Positions 12,187 through 24,672 of a DNA stretch of 64,000 nucleotides are shown in pieces. Origin of the DNA: Siphonodentalium dalli. Lineage: Eukaryota; Mollusca; Scaphopoda; Gadilida; Siphonodentaliidae. The position numbers and the translations under genes were made by a program. Position 1 is the first letter of the stretch, and each line of letters starts with the position of its first letter. The stretch lies in the NCBI GenBank assembly GCA_032622095.1, contig CP136069.1:11922036-11986035 (forward strand), read 5' to 3'. The notes under the pieces are model-generated. The model did not search any database and had not been told where the DNA came from. It saw only the letters and a program-made list of their open reading frames with translations.

Positions 12187-13206
12187 TAAGATAAAGTTAT
12201 TATAAAACATGAAAAGCATATATTTGCATCAATAGCTTTGTATGTGTTGACCACTGAGATTTACGGTTCGTGATGAGGCAAGTTGCTTGTTTTTCAAGAT
12301 GAGGGTGGGTTAAGTGAATGCCAGTTGGTACCGCGGTGGGTTACAAGACATTTCGTGGCATGCTAGTAAGTTGAAGCATTTGCAATGGAATGTTGCTCTC
12401 AGAACAATTATGTATGTACTGCTCAATTTGGTAGTGGGAATAATAGACGCAGATTAAACATGAAACGATGCTATACAGACTTAATCAACTGAAAATAATT
12501 GAGAATTTTTAGCTGTTTTCAATTCTCTGCAAAGATAGGAACACTCCTGTCAGTGTACCACATATCTGGAATACGCTAAAAATGGAAGTCGTTTTTTTCT
12601 GAATTCGATATTTGAATATGTCTCAGTTTCTGTGCCCTTTAAAGTCCGCAGAAAATTGTATAACATTGTTGTCGATTGATGTCGGAGACAGCTTAAGAGA
12701 GTAAGGTTTCCGAAATTCACCACAATCAGGGTGTGTGGGTGGGGGTTAACATAGAGCAACTTCTCACATATGGCCAAAAGTTTCAGCAATTAGAAAATTG
12801 ATACCTGACACAACATTACATGACATGTCAGACCATCAATAGATTGCAATTGTTCTTATATTGATTTTTCGAGCGACATTTTAATGTGAAATTTTTCGTT
12901 TGGAGGCCAAATATCGTATCTGTTCTTACTTTCGGTAAATATGTTGGACGAAAATGGCCATCAGCTAAAAAATTTGAACTATAGGGGTGTCAGGTTGTAA
13001 ATTTTCAACATATGAACATTCGATCTGTCGCTGAAAAAGTCCATCTAGGAGGTGTAAATGCAATTCGAAGACTAGGTTTGGTTAAAGTGACGGTGCAGTA
13101 GGGAATTATAAGGCTGAAACTTCAACATATATTCTCTATAGTCACGTCCCTGAATACAAGTAAGGTTGCCGAGATTTAGCAAGGTACATTGGAGTTAAAT
13201 ACTCAC
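12187..13206. other. Putative intron or spacer downstream of the PAN exon
   Basis: The donor at 13201-13206 implies that this DNA begins as intron on the minus strand. A stretch near 12900-13030 ('CTTACTTTCGGTAAATATGT', 'CAGGTTGTAAATTTTCAAC') resembles pieces at 46.75-46.85 and 48.57-48.79 kb, so a dispersed repeat is present. No next coding exon was recognised. Confidence 0.35.
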
Positions 13207-13453
13207 CTGGTATCTGTAGCACTCCGCTATCATCACTGAACAGAACACATGTGGAACCACTCACAGCAAACGATTTGCATCCAGATTTCTTCAGGCACTG
13301 TGCACCACATTCCATTTCTGATTTTGTCTTGACAGTCTCAATGACATTAGCCTGATCTAGTTGGCCGCTGCCTTTGTTAAAAGTGACACTCACAATCTTC
13401 GAATTAGCATATGCCGTTTGCCAGAAACAGATCATAATGATTCCGAGGATCAT
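13207..13453 (-). CDS. First coding exon of a secreted PAN/apple-domain protein
   Basis: The minus-strand ATG at 13453-13451 opens 82 codons plus one base. Residues 1-16 form a hydrophobic signal peptide (ending TAYA). A PAN/apple-like segment follows, with cysteines at 49, 53, 59 and 69 (spacing C-x3-C-x5-C-x9-C) and the typical ECGAQCLKKSGCKSF core. The frame runs into CCAG|GTGAGT, a canonical splice donor (complement ACTCAC at 13201-13206). The exon should therefore end at 13207 in phase 1, and the residues predicted beyond it are intron. PAN/apple modules bind protein or carbohydrate in secreted and extracellular proteins. Which ligand applies here cannot be told, and no later exon was found. 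A degenerate copy of its middle lies at 12.1 kb. A TATAAA lies ~300 bases upstream, near 13755 on the same strand. Confidence 0.75.
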
Positions 13454-14689
13454 GGTTGATGAACTTTAAATTTGATCTCAGATGGTTACAGACTGGGTAA
13501 TCTCCGCAACGATCTGGTTTCCTGCTTCGCCGTTATCTTATCACAATGAATACTGAGACGAAGAATAGACAGGTGATATGTAGTGATGTCAATAAGTGGG
13601 TGGCACCTGCTACATCGATAACGCAAACAAAGACAGTCATTCGGTCTGATGAGAATTATGTGGCGCCGCATATTATCGGAGCTGATTATATTCAGAAGAC
13701 CAGAAAACAGATTAGTTGTTTCGCCTACTCATAGCAACCACACCCGGTGGGTGTTTATACCTAAGGCGCGTGTGAATGATGACGTCATATAATTTTTTCT
13801 ATATAATTATATACGATGAAACGATTTTCAGGAAAGAGTGTATGCATTTTTGTGGAATTAACACGTGACTTCCGCTCATCACTGCCCAGAATCCAGCAGA
13901 AACTACAGGGTGCTCAGATATAGCGAAGGAATACTCAAACATCAACAACAACAACTGATCAAATTAATTCCCAGGTTCTAGGTACTCAGTTCTTATCGAG
14001 AATGAATTACAGTTTTTTCATCTGATAAAAATCATTGTGATATTACAAGCATAATATGTAAATAACTAATTATTCCCCATCTAGGGACTGCCCTGCATTC
14101 CGGCTTACGGCAATTTAAGTGGTCCAGAAATTACTACCATATATCCCATAGCCTTCACATTGAACTTGGCCGCCATAGCAAACATTTTTGACAAATCGAC
14201 AGTACAACCAGTAGTTTAAATATTGCTCGCTTGATTTCGTGAATTACGTTTTCTCCACTTCAACACTGTCGACAATTACTGAGTTAGGCTGCTGTAAACC
14301 GTTAGAGACAAGAATGATAAAGATTCAAGAATCATTCAATCAACCAAAATGTTCAACTTTCAACAGTTCAAGTTCATCATCACGGAAATTTTTAAAAAAT
14401 CAAACGATTCAAAGAAAGAATTCTGTGTTGGTGCAATGTATAGGCTTATTGCAATTGTAGTATGTTTCCTAATTCATAGTTACCGTCTTATCATGTGTGA
14501 TTCAATCAGTCCATAACTGATTACAATTCAAGGAAGGGATATCTGATGAAGATTTTGGCAGTGCTGTTGTGAATACATACATGGTCATGGACTCTGGAGG
14601 CATTGTTCTTCAAATCCCAGTTTTTTAAAGGTAGGCCTAGGTCTGTTTGCTTCAAAAATTTTGATTATTATTTCATTTAATCGTTTTTC
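13454..14689. other. Upstream region of the PAN exon, no other gene
   Basis: Contains a possible TATAAA on the minus strand near 13755 in GC-richer DNA, and otherwise AT-rich sequence. Short frames at 13486-13734 and 14239-14460 lack domain or splice support. Confidence 0.35.
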
Positions 14690-15440
14690 ATCATTTGACA
14701 ATTTGTCGTCGTCTTTCGTTACTGTCGTCAGTGTAACAGTCAGTGTGTACGTTTTTCGTCATTCCTGTTTGTTTGTCGTCTGTCGTTTTTCGTCCTTGGT
14801 AGTTTGTCGTTGTGATTATTGTTGGTCGTTCATTTTCATACTTTGTTTATTTATCATCAGTCGTGTTTTTCGCGGCAAGTACACCGCGGCCCAGCTGTAG
14901 TTATCCAGTGGAGCCGCCGCGTACAATATAGTTGCACTTCGTCTGCGGTGGCAATACTAGCTGCACTGTGGTTAAGTGGAAACTAGTTTTGTCCAGCAGG
15001 GTACATTATATCCAGTATATTTTCGACTAGGATTGCCTAAGCACAAACCAGGCGAACGAAAGATACATGTACCATAGGTTACACATAATTTTGAAACCTG
15101 CAGGCCTGGGTCGATGTGTTTGTCGTCCAGACAGTTTTCGTCGTCGATCATTCGACGTTGTGTTTGTTATTGGCCGTTTGTTTTTTCGTCATCAGTAATT
15201 TTTCGTCATCGATCGTTCGATATTGTGTTAGTCATTGGCCGTTTGTTTTTCGTCATCAGTCATTTTTCGTTGTCGGTCGGTATTTTTCTTCGTTGTTGTT
15301 TGTTGTCATTTGTCATCGTCATCCTCGTCATTTATCGGTCATTTACCACCATTCGTCAGCCAGTGTATTTTTTCGTTAAACGTTTTTTATCGTCGATCAT
15401 TTGTTCATTTGTCGTTGGTTGTTTTTCGGAACTTCTGTCT
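14690..15440. repeat. Degenerate TTTCGTC/GTCGTT simple-sequence tracts
   Basis: Two low-complexity stretches (about 14690-14880 and 15115-15430) are made of irregular repeats of TTCGTC, GTCGTT and TCATC. All three forward frames stay open because the repeat lacks stops, so the phenylalanine/valine/serine-rich frames there are not genes. Confidence 0.75.
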
Positions 15441-16260
15441 GTGTGGGTCTTATAGAATAAAAAAACTGCTTAACTATCTATCCCACTCAAATTTAGTATG
15501 TGCATGTATTATATGTCTACTTTGATCCCGGAAATGGGGGGGTCCAATTTCATGAGTGACCATGTCCTTGATCATGACCTCTCTCATATACATGTATGTA
15601 TATGCTCATATACTATTGGCATGCGTCTGGACCTCAACCAATCGATTGGTACATGCATGCAGCCCTTTTAATTCAGATTGTTTGGCTTCGGCAATCTGCT
15701 ACGGCAACACTATGGCCCAGTTTGCTGCAGCAGCATTGCCGTACCAGTAGCCAATTATGAAAGCTGTGTATGTAGGCTTCTTTCATCCTGGAAACAATAT
15801 GGGCAGGTCCAATTTCACATGATGCGACTGTCCTTGACATTGACCTATTGGTAGCGCACATACGCTCATAAGTTTCTGGTCCTCGACTGATCGTTTGTCC
15901 AGATGCTGTATATTTTGTCCAAATGGAGGCGATCATAGAGAAATCCCTAAATAGTCAGAAGAAGTCAGTCACATCACTTGGTCTATTATATTATATTTTG
16001 GAACTTCTGTCTCTGTGTGTTATAGACTCGAAAACTGCACAACTGATCTGACTAAAATTTGGTAATGTACCAAAGGCCTACGGTACATGTACTTTGATCC
16101 CGGGAACTATATGGGTAGGTCTAATTTCATGTGCGACTGTGTCCGTGACTGCGACCTCGATATATACTCATACATTATACATGTATACCAGTAGGCAATG
16201 TTGTTCCCTAAATAGCCCGGATGAAGTCAGGACATCAGCTACTGTACATGTACATATGTA
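15425..16260 (+). repeat. TTTTGGAACTTCTGTC repeat, three diverged units
   Basis: Units begin near 15425 and 15998 with 'GGAACTTCTGTCTNTGTG', and a partial unit lies at 15770-15960. Shared parts include 'TTTGATCCCGG', 'GGTCTAATTTCATG' and ACTCATA-like stretches. A reverse-strand relative ends at 27515-27545. Confidence 0.55.
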
Positions 16261-16367
16261 CATGTAATAAATAATAATTTAGAAATAACAGTAACCAAAT
16301 TATGAAAATTTCCTCTAGAATATACTAATAGTATTGAATATTGATCCTATTATGAATGCGTTATTTT

Positions 16368-17005
16368 CCACAAAACACTCTGTGTGAGCGGAGTGTTTGT
16401 ATATATACAGCATGTAAATAGTGAGCGATAAGCAAAAACACTTTCAGACAACGTGGCGATTGATTAGGTCGAGAGTGATTCATGGTAACCCATTCAACAC
16501 TAAGATATGAGATTTAGCTTATTAGCTATACCGGTAATGCAGTATGTTGTAAATAACGGTGGCATTTTTAACAAAAGTTCATATACTGGTACAAGTACAT
16601 GCAGTGGGGGTCTACTCGATGTTGAATGTTTTTCTTATCGCATACTCTTTACATACAAGTACATGTAATGTTTATTTACATAAGTTGACGTTTGCTTACA
16701 TACAATGTAACACAAAGTTCTAGCATAACATTATGATAACAACATGCTGAAATTAATGTGATACATGTATTTATAATTTGTATAAGAACAAGGTTTGATT
16801 ATAATATTAATTCTGTTTATGGCGGTTTTAATGGATCATCGATGTGACTATTTTAACACAATCCCAGCACCAACACTTACCCGATCTTTAGAAAGATCCT
16901 CATGGACATATATCATAATTTTCTTCAACGTCTGGTGTGACAACCCGCTAATACCTGTAGAGCGTGGTATCATAACCGAACTGCATGTATCGTAACTCCA
17001 CTGCA
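16368..17005 (+). repeat. RepA, long copy preceding the satellite
   Basis: Matches the inverse of 180-600 ('GTGAGCGATAAGCAAAAACA', 'GAGAGTGATTCATGGTAACC') and the direct copy at 7405-7640 ('TATGGCGGTTTTAA', 'AGATCCTCATGGACATAT'). It is followed by the satellite leader and the main satellite array, the same order as at 7.4-9.0 kb. Confidence 0.6.
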
Positions 17006-17127
17006 GTGACCGTTTCCATAGCGCTGTCATCATGCCATTGCCAATTCATTAAATGCGACACATCACATATTCGTTATTGCCATGGGTTGGGGTCCGTCGT
17101 ACGTGTGTGCGTGTGTATGTCCGTCAA

Positions 17128-19500
17128 CAATTTGGCGCGGGCTACAGGTCGTAGATTTGGTCTGATCTTTATGAAATTTGTCAGGAATGTTGACATTGAC
17201 ATGTAGATTGAATGAGTCGTTTTGGGGTCATTGGTAAAAAAACATGGCCGCTGACGGCCATCTTGGATTTCAAAATTAAATCAATTGGTGCGGTCTACAG
17301 ATCGTACTGTTTGTCTGATCATCATGGAATTTGTCATGGATGTTAATAATGACATATAGATGGGAATGGGTCATTTTGGGGTCGTTCGGCCGAAAAAACA
17401 AGGCCGCCAGCAGCCATCTTGGATTTTACTCTTTGCATGACTAAATCCTTTGGCACAGGCTACAGGTCCTAACATTGGTCAGATTATCATTATATTTGTT
17501 ATGGAAGTTAATAAAGACAGACAGATGGGAACGAGTCATTTTGGGGTTGTTTGAACAAAAAACATGGTCGTCATGAGCATCTTGGATTGTACTCTTTGCA
17601 TGACTAAATCCTTTGGCGCGGGCTACAGGTCGTAGCTTTGGTCGGATCTTCATGAAATTTGTCATGGATGTTGACCTTGACATGTATATGGGAAAGAGCT
17701 TTTTTGGGGTCATTCGAACAAAAAACATGGCCGCAGGCAGCCATCTTGGATTTTACTCTTTGCATGACTAAATCCTTTGGCACAGGCTACAGATCCTTAC
17801 TTTGGTCATATCATTATGAAATTTGTCGTAAATGTTGATATTAACATGTAGATGGGAATGAGTCATTTTGGGGTAATTTGGCCTAAAAACATGGCCGCTG
17901 GCAGCCATCTTTGATTTCAAAATTAAATCGATTGCGCGGTCTACAGGTCGTATTGTTCATCTGATTATCATGAAATTTGTCATGAATGTTAATAATGACA
18001 GGCTGATGGGAACGAGTCATATTGGCCGTCATGAGCTTCTTGGATTTTACTCTTTGCATGACTAAATCCTTTGGCGCGGGCTACAGGTCGTAGCTTTGGT
18101 CGGATCTTCGTGAAATTTGTAATGGCTGTTGACCTTGACATGTAAATGGGAACGAGTCCTTTTGGGGTCATTCGCGCCAAAAAAACATGACCGCCAGCAG
18201 CCATCTTGGATTTCACTCTTTGCATGACTAAATCCTTTGGCAAAGGCTACAGGTCCTTACTTTGGTCAGATCATTATGAAATTTGTCTTGAATGTTGATA
18301 TTGACATGTAGATGGGAGTGAGTCATTTTGGTGTAATTTGGCCGAAAAACATGGCCGCTGGCAGCCATCTTTGATTTCAAAATTAAATCGATTGGCGCGG
18401 TCTACAGGTCGTATTGTTCGTCTAATTATCCTGAAATTTGTCATGGATGTTAATAATGATAGGCTGATGGGAACGAGTCATTTTGGGTTAGTTCGGCTAA
18501 AAAACATGGGCGTCATGAGCATCTTGGAATTTACTCTTTGCATGACTAAATCTTTTGGCACAGGCTACAGGTCCTTACTTTAGTCAGATCATTATGAAAT
18601 TTGTCATGAATGTTGACATTGACATGTAGATGGGAGTGAGTCATTTTGGGGTCATTAGGCCAAAAAACATGGCCGCTGCAGCAATCTTTTATTTCAAAAT
18701 TAAATCGATTGGCGCGGTCTACATGTCGTACTGTTCGTCTGATTATCATGAAATTTGTCATGGATGTTAATAATGACAGGCTGATGGGAATGAGTCATTT
18801 TGGGGTAGTTCGATCAAAAAACATGGCCGTCATGAGCATCTTGGATTTTACTCTTTGCATGACTAAATCCTTCGGCACAGGCTCTAGGTCGTACCTGTTG
18901 TCAGATCATTATGATATTTGTCATGGCTATTGACATGTACAATGTAGATGGGAACGAGTCATTTTGGAGTCGTTTGACCAAAAAACATGGCCGTCAGCGG
19001 TAATCTTGGATTTCAAAATTCAATCTATTAGCACGGGCTACAGGTCGTATCTTTTGTCGGATCATTATTAAAATAAAATTTGTCATGGATGTTAAAATTG
19101 ATATGTAGATGGGAAACGAGTAATTTTGGGGTCGTTCGGCCAGCAGCCATCTTGGATTATACTCTTTGCATGACTAAATCCTTTGGCAAGGGCTACAAGT
19201 CGTATCTTTGGTCCAATCATCATAAGATGTGTCATCGATGTTAACAATTACATGTAGATGGGAAAAGATTTATTTTGAATTCAACCAAAAAACCTGGTCG
19301 TCAGCAGCCATCTTGTATTTTATACTCTTTACACGACTAAATCCTTTGACACGGGCTACAGGTCGTATCTTTTGTCGGATCGTGATGAAATTCGTGAAGG
19401 ATGTTAACAATCACATGTAAATAGGATGGAGTCTTTTTTGAGTCATTTGGCAAAATAACATGGCTGTCGCGGCCATCTTGGATTTTAAACTTTCCATAAC
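17128..19500 (+). repeat. ~165 bp satellite array, about 15 monomers
   Basis: Tandem monomers start near 17128, 17284, 17449, 17611, 17774, 17931, 18070, 18236, 18392, 18553, 18708, 18869, 19028, 19182 and 19346. Diagnostic variants recur every third monomer: GTTGACCTTGACATG in monomers 4 and 7; 'CATCTTTGATTTC'-like ends in 5, 8 and 10; 'GACAGGCTGATGGGA' plus 'CGTCATGAGC' in 6, 9 and 11. This gives a ~460 bp higher-order period. The open frames on both strands are repeat artefacts. Confidence 0.9.
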
Positions 19501-19689
19501 TAGGCCTTTCAACTTTCCACATTCCTAATCGCTCCATTAACTATAACACATGAAATTATTCCCTTTCCAAGTTGAGCTACGGTCTCATTGACACTTTCAT
19601 AATTACAGTTCAGTCAATTCACATCTTCAGCTGCATATACATGAATATGTAAACCAATTTCATCATTAAAGAAATTGCAAATTCAACGT

Positions 19690-20130
19690 TGATTCCATCA
19701 TATCTCAACATTTCATTAAAGTCAGACTTTATGTTCACACATCGATTCATTCAGGCAAATCGTTTTCTATTTCTACACTGGTCATTGCATTGATCGTTTT
19801 CAATGGGGATAATCTATAATTCTATATGTATATCATCGTTGACTATTAAAGTGACATTTCTCTTCCACCCAATCGATATTGCATTAAAATGACGCTTCAT
19901 ATTCATTACACTTCATTCAATAATTTATGTTTCTACATCGCTTATTGCATTGATTGCCTTCAGGTAAGGTAATCTATGTCCGACTCAAATATTAAAGTGA
20001 CGCATCATATTCACTACACTTCATTCAATAATTTACATGTATTCATTGCATTGATTTCCTGCAGCTAAGGTAATCAATGTCCGACTCAAATAACACAAAT
20101 ATTAAAGTGCATTCCATTTTCATCCATTCA
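19690..20130 (+). repeat. Short tandem array, ~105-150 bp units
   Basis: Repeats of 'ATTAAAGTGACGC', 'TCATATTCATTACACTTCAT' and 'GGTAATCTATGTCCGACTC' occur near 19845, 19890, 19990 and 20095, with a diverged unit from 19700. Confidence 0.6.
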
Positions 20131-20173
20131 TTCTAAGGAAACTTCTGCTGTGATATATATGTATGTATACATA

Positions 20174-20711
20174 CAGGGTACTACATGTGCTCCACCACTC
20201 GGTGAAAAGTCTGTGTCATCACACTAAACTACCATGTTAGAACTTGAATTGATATATTCGTAATCGTATATAGTCACCAATAGCCGGGTTACTACCGTAG
20301 TACCTGACATTGCCCATCTAGTGAATTATTCAAACCCAACAGGCCTGGTTGATTTCGCTGTGGGATGATGGTTCACTTCCATCCTCAAGCTACTTAATAA
20401 TTTCATGGCATAATTTTGTTCTGACGTGCATGGGTAGATATGCTTGAGGCCCCACCACAGTTCAATTCACACCAGGTTGTCAGCTATTATTATCTTATTT
20501 TGGAACTTTAGTCATATGTTTGGACTGATCATAATCATGATTTTAATGCTGGGTTTGAATAGTTCACTAGCTGGGCAATGTCAGTTACTACGGTAGTAAC
20601 CCGCTATTGGTGACTATATACGATTACGAATATATCAATCCAAGTTATAACATGGTATTTGTGTGACGACACAGACATTTCTCCGAGTGGTGTAGCAAAT
20701 GTAGTACCCTG
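20174..20711. mobile_element. Foldback element with TA target-site duplication
   Basis: The arms at 20174-20333 and about 20545-20711 are near-perfect inverted repeats of ~165 bases (start CAGGGTACTACAT, end GTAGTACCCTG). TA is present on both sides. The centre also pairs weakly (CCTGGTTGATTTCGCTGTGG against its inverted relative near 20480). There is no coding frame. Such a foldback is a nonautonomous DNA transposon; TA flanks suit the Tc1/mariner/IS630 type. Confidence 0.8.
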
Positions 20712-20713
20712 TA

Positions 20714-21990
20714 CGGAACATCCTATAATTATTGTAATATTGAACTTAATGATCAACTTGGTGGTTGCTCCATTACGTGTCACGTACGATCATATTATGA
20801 TTTATCAATACCAACATAGTATGGCAAATTAAATGGTCGTTCGTGCGATAAGGAATACACCAACGCCGAACCACTAAGACCACTGTTGATGATCCACATG
20901 AATAAACAGATGAATAAACAATCACAAAGGGGCCAATACTATCACATCATAAATTGTAATTTAACCACTCAGGAACCAACACTATGGTTTCGTAAACGGG
21001 GCTTACAGTGTAAACAACCGAACATGGGCCAACAATATGCACAACCGTACAGAAGCCAACACTAAAACATCGTAACAGTGGTCAACTCTATATGTTAAAA
21101 CACTTCAAGCTGTTTCTAATCGTCTTTACCCGAGCAACTCTGCGTACCGCAGCTAGTATGATAATCCACGCATACTTGTAACAATCAGCTAAACGTTTTG
21201 ATAAAGAGAAAGAGTGTGAATATGTGTGCACTCAACTGAATTGTTTGCATTCTGATATATTGCTAAAAAATGTCTTTGGTAGAGCTGTACCTCACGTAAA
21301 TAAAAACATGATAATAAGCATAAAAACAAGGGGGGGTTTGTAAATGTTTTTATTCAGACAATATATCATAACACAATATATATATAGATATATATAACAT
21401 GTTACAATTAGTACAACAAATTTAATATATATAAACCTTACATTACAAAGAAATTTGTCTGTTTTTATGTTTTTTTCTGGGGCTGGGGTGGGGATATACG
21501 AATTTCTTACATAGTTTCTAAAAATTAATTTGATATCACATATTCTATTACCTAGTTAGATCATTTGTTGCACATATACTATCGGGATTTCATACCAAAA
21601 TAACAAATAATAAATACTGTCGTCTAGGTATATGGAACATGATTTATCATCGGTTAAGATCACAATGCATGATAGGCATATGCCATAGAACAGTGGTCAG
21701 TGGTGATTTGAGTGAAAATATGTTAACACTGCCGATTTTGTCATTGATTTACTGGAAAAAGACAAACCGTCAGTGTGTGCGCATAGCCTCTGTTGTACGT
21801 TCCATATACTATGAAGACAAATATTCACAAGCATTTGTTAAGATAAGGTTATGATATTTGTATAGGATGTCATACTATCAGGCAGTGTGCAGTGAAAGTT
21901 ATACCAGTATTATGTTTATGTTCCATTCATAGCTAACATAAATTAATCACTAGAGGGGTTATGGGTCAGTTCTTCGAGTTGCGACCATCG
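20714..21990. other. Unassigned, AT-rich
   Basis: Includes a strongly AT-rich stretch with TATATA runs (about 21340-21480). 'GGTTGCTCCATTACGTGTCA' near 20762 recurs with one change at 26094. No gene is supported. Confidence 0.35.
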
Positions 21991-21991
21991 T

Positions 21992-22579
21992 TCATTTATA
22001 TCGAGAATGGCTACCATAGTAAACCCATTCCGTGATAAACTGTGTGTGCAATTCTCTCCCAGTTACAACAACATATAGTAATGTGTTATTGAGTTTCGAT
22101 TTGTAAATATGGTATCTCACGAATATCAGGAGGAAACGAATCCACGAGTGGAGAGTTGTGTCTATGGACACGCTGAATAGTGCCATCTCCGTTGTGATTT
22201 TAATTCGATAGTTTGTCTTATCATAGACCCAGTTCTCTACTTGTTTCCAAAATCGTTGTATGATAGGGCATTCCCAGAATATGTGAATTATAGACTCAGT
22301 TTGAGATTTACAAAACGTGCATGTGTCATCATCTGAAAGTTTAATTTGTTTTAGGAACCTTTTCGTGCGTATAATACGCGTGTTAACTCTATATTGGAAC
22401 CATTTTAGTTTTGTGTCCGAAACGTGATAGAAGGGGCAACTGAACACCTCATTCCACCAATCATCATCATATGTATGATTCAATAAAAACAAGGGTAACC
22501 AAGTGCGGCAAATGAATAGAAAGTGGTGAAGCGCATTATATGTAAAATGAGAATCCTTAGCAACGTTGTATCTGGAAGT
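21992..22579 (-). pseudogene. 3' end of a non-LTR retrotransposon ORF2 (zinc-knuckle tail)
   Basis: An uninterrupted minus-strand frame of about 195 codons ends at 21992. It holds a block of the type WFQYRVNTRIIRTKRFL followed by a C-x2-C-x8-H-x4-C knuckle (DTCTFC, then HIFWEC) and FWKQVENW. This order is typical of the region after the reverse transcriptase in LINE ORF2 proteins. The frame begins after an in-frame TAA (22580-22582), and no endonuclease or catalytic RT motifs precede it. This is therefore a 5'-truncated, inactive copy. No start codon is claimed, since truncation removed it. The clade cannot be fixed from this tail alone. Confidence 0.85.
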
Positions 22580-22582
22580 TTA

Positions 22583-23944
22583 CGAATTTCCCACGGGGAA
22601 TTCGAAAAATAGTTTAGTTATTATTACTATTCTATCCCCGCTGGGTGCTGTTTATAGAATCTTGTCTCAGACTGTTTCTAACCACACACAGCTTGTGTTT
22701 CACAAACACTAAGAACATGGTCCTAATATGCAAATATATGCTACACAAATAACAATGATGCGATAATGGGTACGTTACAGTGTTATCGCTGTCGGTGCCC
22801 AATGGCCACATTTTTTTTCGAATGTGACCCACAAAATTTCATTTGGCCAAACATGTAACTGGAGACAGAATTATAATTCAAGAAGCGTTGAATAGATCTT
22901 CGAAGATATGCGACGAAATATCGGCGGTTTTGGACACTCGGGTTTCGTATACATCTATTTAGACGATGACTATCCAACGTTATTTTGGAAGGGGAGCGTT
23001 GATTGATTGGTATGCTTGTACACGGGCGATTACTAAAATCGTAAAAAACCTTAATCTCTGCACTGGTTATATCATATTTTATTGATTAGGCAGTCTGTAA
23101 GATAAAATGCGTTAATGCATTATCCCATTCGATGTATCATCGACGGCATGTCCGTTACGTAATGTGTCGTAAACGGCCTCCAGTCATAACAACCAGGCTT
23201 CACATCATAAACAATAGGTATTCAACACCTCACGATAATAAGCAACAGAACGGTTGTTTTATTTCGGCGAAAATAGCTAAAATAATAGCGATGACAATTA
23301 ACGCCCCCTATTACTTAGTTGCCGAACATAGTGTGAACGACACGACATAGTCAGAAAGTTATATATTTAAAAATATATATGACTCAGTCATCAATTGTGA
23401 GCCCAGAAAATGAAGATTTAATTTGGCCAAAGTTCTTTTCTAAATTGGCCAACAAACATTTGGCCAATTGTTTTTTATTTGGCCACTAAAAATTTCATTT
23501 GGCCACTTTTTTGGCCAGAAGATTGTTCGGTGCAGCGTGAACACTGGTACGCTATATAATACTGCAATTCATGGCGTAACGGTCGATTCAGTTTTCAAAT
23601 CAGATAAAAGTGTGGGAATCTATTAATTAAACAATTCTAGTCAATCTGACTGGACAGAAATTGATTCCAGGAAGATAAATTACACTTAATGTCTCATGAA
23701 AACATTTCCTTTGTGCAGAAAGTGAAAACTCACATAGACTGTAGATTTCCGCGCCTATGAAATACGATAGAAGGCGCCATAGTAACATTAGTCATTTGTA
23801 TTGGTGTAACTTCGTTCATTGTCGACCACATCAGTATGTCTATTTTAACACACTGGCTTTTTAACTGATAAGTTTAATTTATTTTTCCATATCTTCTGAG
23901 TTTACAGAAGTAAACAATATTGTAATAAGACATCTGGCGTAATT
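22583..23944. other. Unassigned; TTTGGCCA cluster at 23421-23516
   Basis: No gene is supported. The motif TTGGCCA occurs five times and TGGCCA six times within about 95 bases at 23421-23516, with two more copies near 22840-22850. Confidence 0.35.
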
Positions 23945-24560
23945 AATAAACCAAAGCTAAACCACACTGTGGCACCCACATGATAATATATGTGGTATTC
24001 AACACAATTCTTATCAAGATAACTTTAAAGATTCCCACCAAATATGATTCACATAAGGCTTACTATGCGCGTATGTGTGCGGGAGGTAATTGCTATTACT
24101 TACATCACCCTAATCGTAATTTAGTTCATAAATTAGGCGAATCGTATATCCGGGTGACTGCGAAATCCGAGCACATCCCGGTTTTAACCCATATTAACGC
24201 TACCGACATCAAAGTATTCAAATGTTAAAATAGAATGAAATTGAAACTAAGCAGTATATTAATTGGCGCGCTTGTGGAGATTTATGGTTTGTGATACTCA
24301 GGAGTGTCATTTTCTTAATGTTCAATTCATTCAAAGATATTCTCATGTCGATTTCAACAAAATTCGACGAACAAGTTCAATATGTAACTTTCCCAATTTT
24401 TTCTAATTTCCGAACTAGCGTGGACCTTAAGTTTTCTTCTGCTTTGTTCATTATTACGTATTATCATTCGATTCAAGAAAATAGTAGGATATATGCATGG
24501 ATAATCAGTTGCATGGATGTAATATACAAACTTATGATACAAATTAATTCCATATTAAAT
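23945..24560 (+). repeat. Direct duplication, copy 1
   Basis: Diverged match to 26945-27380. Shared words include AACCAAAGCTAAA, 'AGATTCCC.CCAAATA', 'CATAAGGCTTA', 'TCTTCTGCTTTGTTCAT' and 'ATTCAAGAAAATAG'. The copies are ~3 kb apart in the same orientation. Confidence 0.65.
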
Positions 24561-24672
24561 ATTATGTTATTTCCTTTCGCACAGATTCGCACAGTAATCT
24601 TGACAGTAACATGCAGTATCAACTCCATGCTGTGCATCGGTCGGAAAAAAGCTTTAAGGTACACATAGATCT

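Noticed and set aside
15114-15525. Three overlapping forward frames rich in phenylalanine, valine and serine.
   Set aside because: All frames are open because of the TTTCGTC simple repeat.
17128-19500. Possible CRISPR-like array because of regular spacing.
   Set aside because: Whole ~165 bp monomers are repeated with no unique spacers, and the window is eukaryotic.
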